From positions 635,380 to 699,379 of the forward strand of contig MU119209.1 of the NCBI GenBank assembly GCA_014904845.1: a DNA stretch of 64,000 bases, read 5' to 3'. Positions 46,766-58,343 of this stretch are shown one piece after another. This DNA comes from Acephala macrosclerotiorum. Lineage: Eukaryota > Ascomycota > Leotiomycetes > Helotiales > Mollisiaceae. Under the pieces are notes generated by a model. It had not been told where the DNA came from. It was given only the letters and a program-made list of their open reading frames with translations, and made no database searches. A program made the position numbers and the translations under genes. Every line of letters starts with the position of its first letter. Position 1 is the stretch's first letter.

Positions 46766-47050
46766 ATCCTGTGTAATAAGGTAGCTCGACAGATATTGGA
46801 AGAGTGTTGGTGAAGAACAAGTACAAAAACATCATCGGTCTTCTCATTCACGTGATCTATGTTCTTGATGCCGTTGGCGTGACGTTTTTGTCCGACGTGT
46901 GGGGTGCTCTGTATGTGCCCTCTGCGTCGACAGCCGATACTTCGAATATGGACATGGTCGCATCAACTCTGTGTTAAGCAGACAATATCTTCATTATGCC
47001 CGTCTTGCAGGTTCTCTACTGGAATTAGATTCACTAAATTGAAGAAATAC

Positions 47051-48215
47051 TCAACGCTTTTGCCAGTGACTTGAGTCCATCGATGTCAGGGAATCGAGGT
47101 CGAGCCCTTTCACATTCCCCTCGATTTTGTTCGCGAAATTGACGAAGTATTGCTTCCAGCCGTGCGCAGTTGGTTCTGGCGGCGATTGATAATGCGTCAG
47201 AGACTTTGACCGCAGGTCCCCGAATGACAGGATAGTCAAATTTCGGAGGGAATGTGCCACGTTTTGCACGCTAAAGCCTTCGTAAGGAAGCTGTGGCAGT
47301 GGCCACAGTCTACAATTACTCAGACTTTTGATCATGGTGCCCATAACCAACCCATCGCAGGCGATATTTGTATGATACAGCACGTTGCTTGACATACTAT
47401 ACTGATCGAATTTGCACGCACCGCACACTGTCTTTTCGCTGAGTGTTGCGAGAACGCCGTTGATAAGGGCGATGAGGTCACTTATAGCGTTTTGGCGATG
47501 AGTATCGATTGACTCTATTTTCGAGTAAGTGTTGATCTCACGATGCTGGTTAGTATTCATTACCTAGTATCGCATCCGGGATGGGAAGTATGATCTCTTC
47601 TTTCATCTTACTCTTGCTCTGCTGCACAGCAATCCGAGTGAGCGTTTCGAATTGAGCCTTCAATTTAAAGGCCCAGGTAATGTTCATCCAAGTAAGAAGG
47701 TCTGGCCTAAGCGCTATTGGAAATCCCTTTTCAAGCTCGGGCATTCACAATCGTAGGTATATCTCCAAAGGCTCTAAGATTTGATATTTGTCCGCGATGA
47801 CCGACAATTTGGTGATTGTTTTGAAGTTAATTTGCTCAGGTACTTGGCGGACGCGCCCATGGAGTATGCTCATTAATATCTCGAATGTTTCGGGGTCGTC
47901 GTCTGGGAGGTCCACTTCCGCAATGTCACACGACTTAAGTAGCTCTCCTTCGCGGCAAAACCCAGGTTTGAACATAGCTTTGAAAACCGGAGATGCAACC
48001 ATTAGATGCTTTGAAGATACCAGCATCTTAGTTTCGTTCTTGAGAGGTACCGAGACTGTGGCTGTGCTGCTGGCAGGAGTTGATAGCGAATCACCCGGAT
48101 CGTCTGTAGGTGTGGTGTTCTCGTTGTTTTCGTGGGCATTATCTTCGTCTGCAGGTTTGAAGAGGCGCAGAAGTAAATCCCCATCGTTATCGAAACAGAT
48201 TTGCTTGCTCGACAT
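47051..48215 (-). pseudogene. BTB family copy K, intact except for one in-frame TGA
   Basis: Exons 48215-47565 and 47515-47051, with a 49-bp phase-1 intron. Apart from one codon it is a full-length member of 371 aa: signature FDNDGDLLLRL, BTB core (VSSKHLMVASPVFKAMF, LPDDDPETF, ILHGRVRQVP, VIADKYQILEP), LPIPDAILG at the end of exon 1, and the C-terminal domain (CDGLVMGTMIKSLSNCR, LWPLPQLPYEG). The TGA at 47747-47745 falls exactly where paralogues have Trp (TGG) before MPxLxxG. The rest of the frame is open, so the mutation is recent. It could be a strain-specific null or a sequence error. The copy is head to head with copy L. Confidence 0.8.
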
Positions 48216-48527
48216 GTTAAATTGCCTGCCTGGCGAAAGTATTGTCGATGAAAGATTGAAGTTGAGGTTCGAAGAGCAAGCTGCAAGGCTAGCCCTAAAA
48301 AGGCTAGCAGCACCCCTCCTGATTAGGTAGAATTGATTTAGCGTCATGCACGGCCCCTTTATTTCGCGCCCTACTTTGTCAGCCTCGCAGGCTTCATCAC
48401 CAACAAAGGGAGTGCAGAATAAGTTGACAGTGTTCCCTTCCTACACATCTTCAATGAACATTCAACGCGTGCTGAAGATACTGGAAGCAGCGTCTTGGAA
48501 ATATTACAATGCCGAACTCAATTGATC

Positions 48528-49832
48528 ATGGGCAAACGACAGAACGATAGTCTTCTCGACGACGGTCAAAAGCGTCTTCGAACAATTGCTACGGAAGTCC
48601 ATACCTTCGATACAGATGGGGATTTGGTGTTACAACTTACATGAGCTCCGAAGAATATTGCGAATCCAGTGGCAGACGAGCAAAGCAACGAAGGACAAGA
48701 TGCAGAGATGAATGGTATTGAGACACAACAGGTGGTTCCCGAATTGCCAGCAAACGGGGATGCAATAGGAGAGGGTGCTGGATCTGTGGGTGGCGATTCT
48801 AAGACTGAAACTCCTTATGCTCTTTCAGATGATGTCGAGGAAACCACACCAGAAATGGCAGGCGTCAAGGTTGATATGATTGTCTCATCACGACATCTGA
48901 TGTTGGCTTCGCCTGTCTTCAAGGCTATGCTTCGTTTCGGCGCCTTCAGAGAAGGTCAGAAGCTTGATTCTGATAGCAAAGCCGAAGTTCCTCTTTTCGA
49001 CGACGATATCGAAGCCCTCGTCATCCTACTTGATATCGTACATGGGCGAAACCGGCAGATCCCACGGCAGATCAACCTCGATTTGATGACGAAGATCACA
49101 ATTCTGGTGGACAAGTATCAAATGGTGGAAGCTGCCGAGATTTTCACTGAAGCGTGGATTGAGGATCTCAAGAAGGACTTACCCACGGAATATGCCACTG
49201 AGGAGGAGCAGAATAGAGTTCACAAGTGGATTGGCATTTCATGGGTCTTTGGTAAAGGCAAAGAATTCCAGGACATGACGCTGCTCGTCGAAAGAGGCTG
49301 TGGAGCAAGTCTATGTGACAAGCTTGAAGAAGGCTTACTAATCCTCGATATAATCATAGGTAAGCCATGTCTTTTACTATAGTCTTATAGTCTCTAACCA
49401 TCTTAGATACAATCATGAAGAAGCGATAGGATGCGTTATTCGAATTATACGCCTTAGTAGAGCACACCATCAGACGATATCAGCGCGGTCAGGATACTCT
49501 TTGCCCTCGTACCGATGGCAGCACTTATAACAAATCCAGATGCGATGCTCTCATGCGGGTACGTTGACCAGAAGCGCTAGCGTCGTAAAGATCTACCTGG
49601 CTCCCGATAGTCCCTACGGCACGGCATGCTATAATGTTTTGGCAAAGGATATGAATGCTCTGAATGTGGAGTCTATCTGTGACCACATCTCTCAATGGCG
49701 TCCGACTAGCCCTCACAAATATGCCCACGGCTTCAAAGATCTCGTCAGCGTCAAATTGGCAGAGGTTAACAGCGGCTCTGTGGACTTGAACTTGATGAAT
49801 ACAAAAAGGCGAAAATCGGCGCGCAGGCAGCT
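48528..49832 (+). pseudogene. BTB family pseudogene, copy L
   Basis: The ATG at 48528 leads to FDTDGDLVLQLT and then an in-frame TGA at 48642-48644. The same frame continues through an acidic linker into a good BTB core (VSSRHLMLASPVFKAML, DIVHGRNRQIP, ILVDKYQMVEA). The usual intron occupies 49360-49406. Exon 2 has a TAG at 49427-49429 where Gln is expected before DALFEL, then a frame change after CDALM; the last part reads LAPDSPYGTACYNVL and VESICDHI in a new frame. A protein starting at a later ATG would lack the N-terminal signature and still be cut off after the BTB domain. Confidence 0.78.
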
Positions 49833-49881
49833 CCATCGCAGATACCGTATGGTCATTTCTGGATTTTGGATTGGAGGCATG

Positions 49882-51906
49882 TCAAAGGTGTATACTATCT
49901 TGGATTTCAGATCCGATCACGATTTTTTGGAGATGCATATTGAAGCTCTCCTGAGACGCGGTTTGGGAACTAGCGATCCCGGAGACCGACCAATTGCAAT
50001 TGGTATAGTCTGTAAGCCCTCTGCCTGGGACAGGTTCTGTAGGTAGACACAAGGTAACATCCTCGCCTTTCAACTCCGAGAAGACTACTTCGTATTCCCG
50101 CTATTGTACGATGTCAGGTCAGCTAGCCAAATACGGAAAAGTCAGAGGAGCAGAATTGTCGGCATAAAGGGAATGCAAGCTTACGTTGAGAATGTAGATG
50201 AAGTCATTGTACAGTCCGTCCCTCTGCATCTTCTTGCGAACGAACTTTCCTACACCACCCGGAATAGCATTCACTGTTGTGATCTTGCTATCCTAAGAAA
50301 CAAACGAGGATGTTGCTGTTCCGTCAATTCGAGTTGATTCACTGCTCCCATAAGGATCTTGCATTGAATGTCGGTACGGGTATCGCATCTACTACCTCGT
50401 CAGTTTTGGTTGCAAGGTCTTGCATCTTCTTCCCATCAACCATATTCTTCCACCACGTCATCCTAACTGATTTATCAAACAGCACTAACGGGAACACACT
50501 ATATGGAGTGATCAGATCAAGCTCTTGCACTGTCTGATTTGAGATAGATGGGATCCCGGCGTTCGATATGTATCCTATGATTTGACCGGTGGTCGGATCA
50601 GTGGAGTTGTTGACAGATGCGAATATTCCCGGCACTTTGGTCACGACTGAATTGCAAGTCCATACTCTTTCGGCATTGTAGAAGACGCGTCTGGAGTTTG
50701 CATCAGTTAGCTCGGGCTCGGCAAATTATGGAGACTAACTTCACGATGTCAACGTCGAAGGCATCTCCATGACTTTCCATTGCTCGTAGCTCGAGAACAG
50801 AATCCTATCGCTTGTCAGCAGTCTCGTCCGGCGCATAGCGGTAAATTTGAGTCTTCACTTGTCTTTTTGCACAGTTATTGGACCTACTCCTCCCATGTTA
50901 TACTCTACGCTGACAAGTTGTGGCCGCTTGACCTCCCACAAGAGGTTCTTGCCATTTTCAGATAGCCTATCGAAGAAGTAAAGCCACCAAGTGAACAATT
51001 CTCCTTCATACGGATCGTTTAGAGTCCTGCTGCCTTCCCAGGAGTAATTCTGGCGTGGATTATCAACCAGGAAGCTCTGATTGGCCAGGTCTGTCACGGT
51101 GCCATTGCCTTTGTAGAATATCTGTGAAGTTCAGCAATTGCTTTATGGGGATGCCCGAGCTGAGCTTACCTTTGCGGCTGTGGATTTGGTGTAGTCAAGC
51201 CACGCCTACCAACCTTTTGCCAGATCGCTGTATCCAGGAATCGGGGAGGTCTCAAGGACCTGAACAGCACTGTACACTGCCCAAATAAGTTCGCTCCGCA
51301 TCAAGTGAGAAAAGAACCTCGAACGGGATACTTTTAATCATACCCATTATCAAGCGCCGGCACACGGTTAACCCAATCATACGTCGGCACAACCTCAACC
51401 TCATCCTCCGTATACCACGGCAAGAATCCCCCAAAACCGGGAAAAGTCTCATTAAACCTCAAATAAGTCCTCAACTTCAACTCCACAATCCCAAACGCAA
51501 CATCTCCCGCTTTCTCTGGCTCATCCGGCGACAAACATCGAGCAGCTTTCTTCGATCCAGCAAGAGCATGAGTGTAAAGCATTATCTGCAATGCTTCTTT
51601 GCTTGCTACGCTGAATGGATATTTCGTTGTTGCTAGACCAGTGGTTTCGTCCAAAAGGGTGCCGTCGTAGGACATGCCGTTGAGGGAGTTGTAGGATATG
51701 TTGTTGGCGTGGAAATGGCCTTCCCAGTAAAGGAGGTCGGAGATGAAGGGTGAGGGGTCGTGGAGGATTTGTTGTTGGGTGTAGGTTGGTGAGAATCGAC
51801 ATTTTGGTGGTGGTGAGTTTGTTCAGGGTTGATTTGGCAGGCAAGCTGCCTCCCATATTGTAGTGAGGATTGCTAGGAGATGGAGAGTTTGGGTGAAGAC
51901 AGCCAT
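49882..51906 (-). pseudogene. Secreted glycoside hydrolase-like pseudogene (possibly GH162)
   Basis: The gene starts at 51906 with a signal peptide (MAVFTQTLHLLAIL). Coding pieces then join across several introns: TYTQQQILHDPSPF, NSLNGMSYDGTLLDETTG, GFGGFLPWYTEDE, NDPYEGELFTWWLYFF, VSVEYNMGGVGPITVQ, YISNAGIPSISNQTVQELD and, near the end, LKGEDVTLCLPT. From memory this pattern resembles fungal secreted endo-beta-1,2-glucanases (GH162); that needs a search. It appears dead: an in-frame TGA at 51825-51823, a TAG at 51208-51206 where Gln is expected, a TAG at 50295-50293 where Trp is expected, and a frame change near 50750 before the DVDIV segment. Its 3' end meets copy L. Confidence 0.6.
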
Positions 51907-53529
51907 CCTCCTTTTTTTCTCAATTCAGACGTTCGAATCTGAAATTGATACTGTTACAAGATCGGATGGTTGAGGAAATCGGACGTAGTCTGCGTTCCTG
52001 GCATCCAAATTCAAATGTTTTCGTCTGTTATGTTCCTTTGATTTCACTGCTTGGCTTTCCCCCACCAGCCGCTGACGTCCAGAGGAAGACTGAGTACTTG
52101 ATGTATGCATGTCAAAAAGCGTCAGGTATCGTCATTGGCTTTCATGAGATGACATTCCAGTTGTCACTAACGGCCCCTCCAAGTTCTCGAGTGCGGGGTA
52201 GTTCATCCTTCCAAATATGGTGTTTGGCGGGGCAATGCCAACCTTAAACTTCCCGAGACACCAGATGAACTCGTCTCCATAATTTCGATTTGGTAAAACA
52301 AAAGGAAGAGATGACATCGGATGATGCCTACCCAAAATTCGTCCCCTGCTCCGAACCCCTTTTCTTTGCGGCCCGAACCACGTGCACTGCGCTAATTTGG
52401 GCCGTGAATGAAAAGTTTCCATTGCAGCTTCTCAAACTAATGATCAATTCTCGCTTGTACTCCTCGCTCCCGAAGTGTCTGATAATCCGAAATGTGGTCA
52501 TGAAAACGGACCCTCAAAGACATCAGGGGTCTGTGCCAAGGCGGGGTTTACCAAGTGGTAATTAGGGTTGAACGCCTCATACAAGGATTCAGACATTCAC
52601 AGATCAGATAACTGGACATGGTTTCATCTTCCTCAGCCACTTTAAGCCACTGAAGTTTAGTTTGGACGAAGAAGCTCAAATTCATGATTCCACAGTCTGC
52701 CCGCATCACTGCCAAGGATCCACACCTTCAAGTGAACTTGGGGCTTATTGATTATTGATTGTCTTCGCGCTTTTATCTTTTTGCCAAGATCCTCCTGTGA
52801 AAAGCAACTGCCCGCTCATATCAATCTTGTGGGGATTTGTCCCTTCAACACGCTTGACAAAGTGAGTACTATAATCACGTGTTGGTACCAGAAGTTGGAC
52901 CAGACACAGCTGCTTCTGGATTTGGAGATCTTGAACCTGTTCGAGTGGGACGAGACTTGCAGGCTACAGGCCTTCGCATGCTGGATGATCTGGAAGAACT
53001 TCCCAGTTGCGGTCAGCGGTATTTCACATGAAAGCTCGGACCACGAGTTTAAAATTACCATCCCTCCCCGCTGGCCTCATCCTTTCTTCTTCCATCTCAA
53101 TTATTCGCAGCACCTAGAGCAGCTCATAATATGGCGCATCAACGCAAGGCTTCGGAAAAGGGCTCAGGAATAAAGACTGGCGGTAAGACAAACCACCCCA
53201 AAGAAGAAGCACAGCATATTGCTAATATCTCACAAGACAATCTCCAGTGGTGTCACCTCTCAACTTTTGCCCCTATTGGATTGAACGAGGATCTCGGGGC
53301 TGAAAGTTTTCGTGCACGTGGTTGGCCCGACCAGAATTGGTACTTGCAGCGTCCAGCCGCAAGCCGCCAACCTGGGGAAACATCGTATTATCGCGGACCT
53401 GCATCAGCCACACGCTCGAACCCGTCGATCTAGTCCCCACAGATCCAGGAGGGTAGATCATAAAGACCCCCTCGTCACCATGTCGATCTTGCTGCTCCCC
53501 AGACATTTTGGTCATCGTACTTTTTGAAT
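51907..53529. other. Intergenic
   Basis: Promoter-side gap between the glycoside hydrolase pseudogene (minus) and the PQQ-like locus (plus). A 141-codon frame at 52748-53173 starts with TTG and has no recognised domain. No repeat found. Confidence 0.45.
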
Positions 53530-55417
53530 ATGAAGTGGTTTCAATTCTTAGGGCTGGCGGCAGTGCCAGTCCTTGTCAACGCTCTTGCTCCAACCGACGA
53601 GCCTCGAGATGCCGTACGTCTTTCCCTCCTCCTTACACGGACCTTTTGATTCTAACAATTCGATCGCTATCAGGACCCTCCTCAATCAGGATACCTACCC
53701 AACCATAACATTGCTCCCTTCCTCACGAACTATACGAAAAATGGCAAATGAAGTACAATGTTAACGAGCATTTTTACGGTACCCCCTTAGTGTATACACC
53801 TAAGGGATCTACGCAGGAACTCGTCATCACGGTGTCCATCCAGAACATCGTGCGGATCATTGATGGCCTCACCGGCGCTTTGGTGATCAGCCGCACACTC
53901 GATGCTCCTTATGTCTCCTCCGATTCCAACTGCAACGATGGCAAGACTGTCGGCATCACGGGAACACCAATCATTGACACGGATACCGAGACCCTGTATC
54001 TCTTCACCAAGGGCTACTTCAATGGACAGGTTGGGCCTCAGGCAGTGTCTAATGGTTTGCAAGCACCATATCTTTTCATTTTGGTCATGCTTTCTGACAT
54101 GCATCGCAGGCGCTTACAAGATGTGGGCGTTGAACATCCCAAGTCTCACGATCGTCCCGCAATTCCCAGTCCTCATTCAAGGCCCGGCCTCCAACGATCC
54201 CTCGCGTTACTTCATTGGTGGTGAGATCTTGCAGAGACCTGGGCTTGCAATGATCGGCAACAGCATTATTGCTGGGTTTGGTGGACATTGTGACAGCATG
54301 AACTACACAGGGATTCTCCTCTCGGTCAGCAAAACTCCTGGCACAGGCGTTGTTGACATGATGGCCATGGAGGCTGCACCTGGTTAGCTCAACCTTGCCA
54401 ACGCTCCATCACGTTTTCAGTGCTAACTGTGATAAATTCAGGACTTGCGGCAGACCCTAACCTTCTCTCTGGAAAGGGTGGCAAAGCTGGTATCTGGCAT
54501 GGGCATTGCCGCGGACACTGACAACAACCGCGTTTTCTTCGTGACAGGGTAAGTATTCCGAAGTTACTCTTTCATGTTGGTCAATGTCTTACAGATGACA
54601 GGAATGGTGACGGACCAGGTGCGAACAAGGGTCCCACTGGTCCTCCAGCTTCCGGAAAGGTCCCAGTCAGCACCTTGGAACAGGCCATTGTGAACATCGG
54701 TGTCGATCCTGTTACGGGACTTCTCACGCAGCAAGATTACTTCTCGCCCATCAACTACGAGAAACTCAATACCGGAGATAAGGACCTGTCATCCTCAGGC
54801 CTTACCCTCCTGGACCCTGCCGCCTTCTCTGGAGGTGGTGTCAACCGTGTTGCTGTTGCTGGAAGTAAAGCTGGTGTCGTCTATGTTGTCGATGCTGATA
54901 ATCTTGGTGGCTTCAAGATGGGTCCCGGTAATACCGATGCCGTCCTCCAAGAAATCACCTTCACTGGTGCCCATTTCTACAGTGGCATTGGCAGCTATCC
55001 TTTAGAGGGAGGCTTCATCTACTTGTGCACTACCGGAGGTAACTTACAAGCATGGAAGTTGACCCCTGATGCTCAAGGTCGACCCAACTTCGTGTTTGCC
55101 GCACAGACTAGCATCAAACTCGGCTGCCGTGGCACTCCTACAATCACCAGCCAAAACGGCGCACCAGGCAGTGCAATTGTGAGTACTTTCAGCTGTCACA
55201 TCTGATAAATGCTTATTCATGTTATTAGGTCTGGATGCACGACAGCACACGTGGTCTTGTAGCCTTCAACGCTGTGCCCAGCGGCTCCACCTTGACCCAA
55301 ATCACGATCCCAGGATCCGGAGGTCTAGGAAAGTTCCATCGACCAGCTTTCGGTAACAATCATGTGTATGTCACTACAAGCAACAAGATTATTGCTATTG
55401 GTGGTGCTGCGCAATAA
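53530..55417 (+). pseudogene. Secreted PQQ-type beta-propeller protein, frameshifted
   Basis: Begins with a signal peptide (MKWFQFLGLAAVPVLVNALA). Introns at 53614-53673, 54055-54109, 54383-54441, 54549-54601 and near 55179 give a quinoprotein-like propeller: YGTPLVYTPKGS, VGITGTPIID, AYKMWALNIPSLTI, PLEGGFIYLCTTGG, CRGTPTIT and, at the end, KFHRPAFGNNHVYVT. Two breaks spoil the frame: one base is missing in the A-run near 53739 (before WQMKYNVNEHF), and another shift lies near 54500 (before MGIAADTDNNRVFF). The first is in a homopolymer and could be a sequence error; the second is not. Related fungal proteins are annotated as PQQ-dependent alcohol dehydrogenase-like, with unproven activity. 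Confidence 0.6.
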
Positions 55418-56249
55418 GGACTTCAAGGTTACGCCAATGTTGGGACGAGAAGTTAGTTAGAGCTCGGAGAGGATGATTGAATGTTGGGAGTTTCTGAAGC
55501 ACGGTTATTGGCGCAGGTAAATATTAGGCGCTGCGTATCTCGATATAATACATATTTGGAGTTGACGTTGAATTGGCAGGCCTCGGTCTCACTCCCAAGC
55601 CCGTTTACTGCTTGAAGGTCCAAGTGCCTAGTGTCCATCCGCATGCGGCTGCCGCTTTCTCCTCACTACTGAGTCAGAGCCATACACAGCTCGATATCTT
55701 TTCTTATGGTCCTTCTAGAAGTTTTATGGGATGGCATCGCAGTCCTCGTAACTCGCCCCCGAGTCCCCTCGTACAGCAGTGCGGGGTCGTCGATCCCTGC
55801 CAAATCAGATCCAGCGGGGTAATGCTAACTTTAACTATTCTTCCGCAGCGCCATAGGAGCGTTTCCTCCTAGTTCTGAGTTGTCGATCTTCAATTATCCA
55901 GCTTTTCCCGGGTAGGTGGACGCGGTTGTCGAATTATATTTGTTCTTGAGTTCCCTGAGTCCCGCAGCCTCCTCGTTATGCAAGGCTGGAGCCCACAATA
56001 GGGCCGTTTTTGACGTCTATCATCTGTCTTTGGATGAACTTGATGGCATCCGATGCCTGCCGCCATGCAAACCAGCTTCGTGTTAGTCTCGCTGTTGTAT
56101 TCACCCGATGTTCGGAGTGGACGGCGATGATGGCGGGGTAGCTGGAGCTTGGAAGTTTTTAAGCTCGAGCACCCCGGATCCCGTTGCATTTTTGGAATTT
56201 TGTCTTGAGCTGGGAGTGAATTCTTTGCACCCATTTAATTTTATTCAAT
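55418..56249. other. Intergenic
   Basis: Promoter-side region of the GH1 gene. Frames at 55573-55872 and 55890-56234 carry no recognised motif. Confidence 0.5.
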
Positions 56250-58343
56250 ATGGAGTTCTCAATCCTCCTGTTATTGATGCTCGCTGAGCATAGTCTTGCT
56301 CAAAGCACTGCTAGCCCCATAAGTACAGCTACGATTTCGCTATTGCCTACATACAGTGTCAACGGCACTGCAACAGGTTCACTAGCAATAGCAACCACAT
56401 TCCCACCCTCGACCACCGTCAGCGGATCCGCCGTCTCAAACCCCACAGCGTTCACGTCAGCCATAACCCTCAACGTCGCCGACCTCTGGGATCTCTTCGT
56501 CGGCCCCGTCTCAACAGCCGCCATCAACACCACCGTTTCCCCCACCCCAATTCCCACAAATGAACTCATTCCTCCTCCAGGACTATACTACAGCTCCTTT
56601 CCAAGTGGACAGCAGATCCCGATGGTGGCTAAGAATGATAGCTGGAAGTTTCCAGCTGGATTCTGGTGGGGGCTGGCGAGCGCGGCGTTTCAGGTGGAGG
56701 GAGCTGTGAAAGATGAGGGCAGGGGACCGAGTATTTGGGATGTGCTGTTGCATAGAGTGACGGGGTATAGTGTTGCGAATCAGACGGGGGATGTTGCGAA
56801 TAATCAGTATTATTTGTACAAGCAGGGTAAGCAAGTGTCCAACCATGAAAGGAAGCTTGATTGACGTTCGCCAAGACATTGCACGGATTGCGGCACTGGG
56901 TGTTAAGACATATTCATTCTCGATCAGCTGGTCGAGAGTGATGCCATTTGGTAATGGTCCAGTCAACGAGTTGGCTCTTGCACACTACGACGATGTCATC
57001 AACACCTGCATCGAGTACGGAGTCGAGCCAAGCGTGACTCTTTACCACTGGGATCTACCTCTGAATCTGCAGAACCAGTACGGTGGTTGGCTCAGCAGCA
57101 ACATTGTCGATGACTTCGCAGCTTACGCACAAGTCGTGTTCTCGCGCTACGGCAACAAAGTTCCACGTTGGTTCACGGTCAATGAACCAATTGTGTTCTG
57201 GTAAGTCTCCCGCTTCCTCCCAAACATCCTGATACTGAAAATCTCAGTGAGAACTACCCCCTTCCCGACAACTACTTCACCAGCACCTCCGTCCCCAAAG
57301 AACAACAACCCTTCTTCTGCGGCCACCATGTCCTCCTCGCCCACGCCAAAGCGTACCACCTCGCCCGCTCCCTCGGCATCAATGGCACCATCTCCTTCAA
57401 AACCAACGGCGGCTACAAAATCCCTCTCACAAACTCTACCGCCGACGCTTTAGCCGTCCAACGAGCGTGGGATTTCAATGAAGGATGGTTCGCGAATCCG
57501 ACGTTTATTAATGGGGATTATCCACAGTATTTGAAGGAGTATGTGAGTGGGTTCTTGCCGAATTTTACGCAGGCGGAGAAGAGCTTGATTAATGGGACGG
57601 CGGATATTTTTGCGCATGATGCTTACACTTCTCAATTCTACATGGGTCAGTGAAGATTCTTGATCTTTGGAATGAGTGCACGAAGTACTGATTCGGTATC
57701 CACAGCTCCTGACAGCGGAATCGATGCTTGTGTCTCTAACAGCAGCCACCCCCTCTACCCCTCCTGCGCCAACTCAACATATACTTACAGCACAGCCGAT
57801 GGAGGATGGAACATCGGCCCCGCCGCCGATCCCTTATCGCCCTGGCTCCACAAATCAACAGACTGGGTAGTTCCTTTCCTCCACTACATCCAAGACACCT
57901 GGCACCCCGCCGGCGGCATCGCCATCACAGAATTCGGTTTCGCAGAACCCTTCGAAGTACAAAAAACCATTAAAGCAGATATTTTGTTTGATCCGATTAG
58001 GAGTTCTTATTATAGGGATTATATGCAGGCGATTTTGATGGCGATTAGTGAGGGGGTTAATGTCGTTGGGACGTTGGCTTGGAGTATTTTGGATAATTTG
58101 GAGTGGTCTAGTGGGTTTCAGGATAAGTTTGGGGTGCAGTGAGTGTTTTCTTTTCTTTTTGTTGAGTGGCTGAGAGATGAGGGGGCTGGGAGGGAAAAGG
58201 GGAGAGGATGAAGGCTAATGTGTGACAGGTATTGCAACTTTACGACACAGGAGAGAGCCTACAAGGCAAGCTTCTTTGAGTATGTGAATGCGTTCAAGGT
58301 GTATGGGACGGATGAGGTTGTTCCTCATTATGTTCCAGCATAG
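56250..58343 (+). CDS. Secreted GH1 beta-glucosidase
   Basis: Five exons: 56250-56826, 56876-57200, 57248-57645, 57706-58138 and 58229-58343; 615 aa. It has an N-terminal signal peptide (MEFSILLLLMLAEHSLAQ) and then about 115 Ser/Thr/Pro-rich residues that precede the catalytic barrel. The GH1 fold begins FPAGFWWGLASAAFQVEGA. The acid/base motif is FTVNEP (family TxNEP), and the nucleophile motif is ITEFG, where many members have TENG. YHWDLPLNLQ and AWSILDNLEW are further family blocks, and NxS/T sites are frequent. The enzyme should hydrolyse beta-glucosidic bonds of short oligosaccharides outside the cell. If the hydrolase pseudogene at 49.9-51.9 kb was a beta-1,2-glucanase, the pair once may have acted in sequence. 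Confidence 0.92.

Noticed and set aside
47745..48644. TGA codons in BTB copies K and L as programmed recoding (selenocysteine or read-through)
   Set aside because: Copy L also has a TAG and a frame change, and adjacent copies are plainly decayed; simple loss explains the data.
52748..53173. 141-codon open frame
   Set aside because: It starts with TTG, has no conserved motif, and its composition is not protein-like enough to support a gene.
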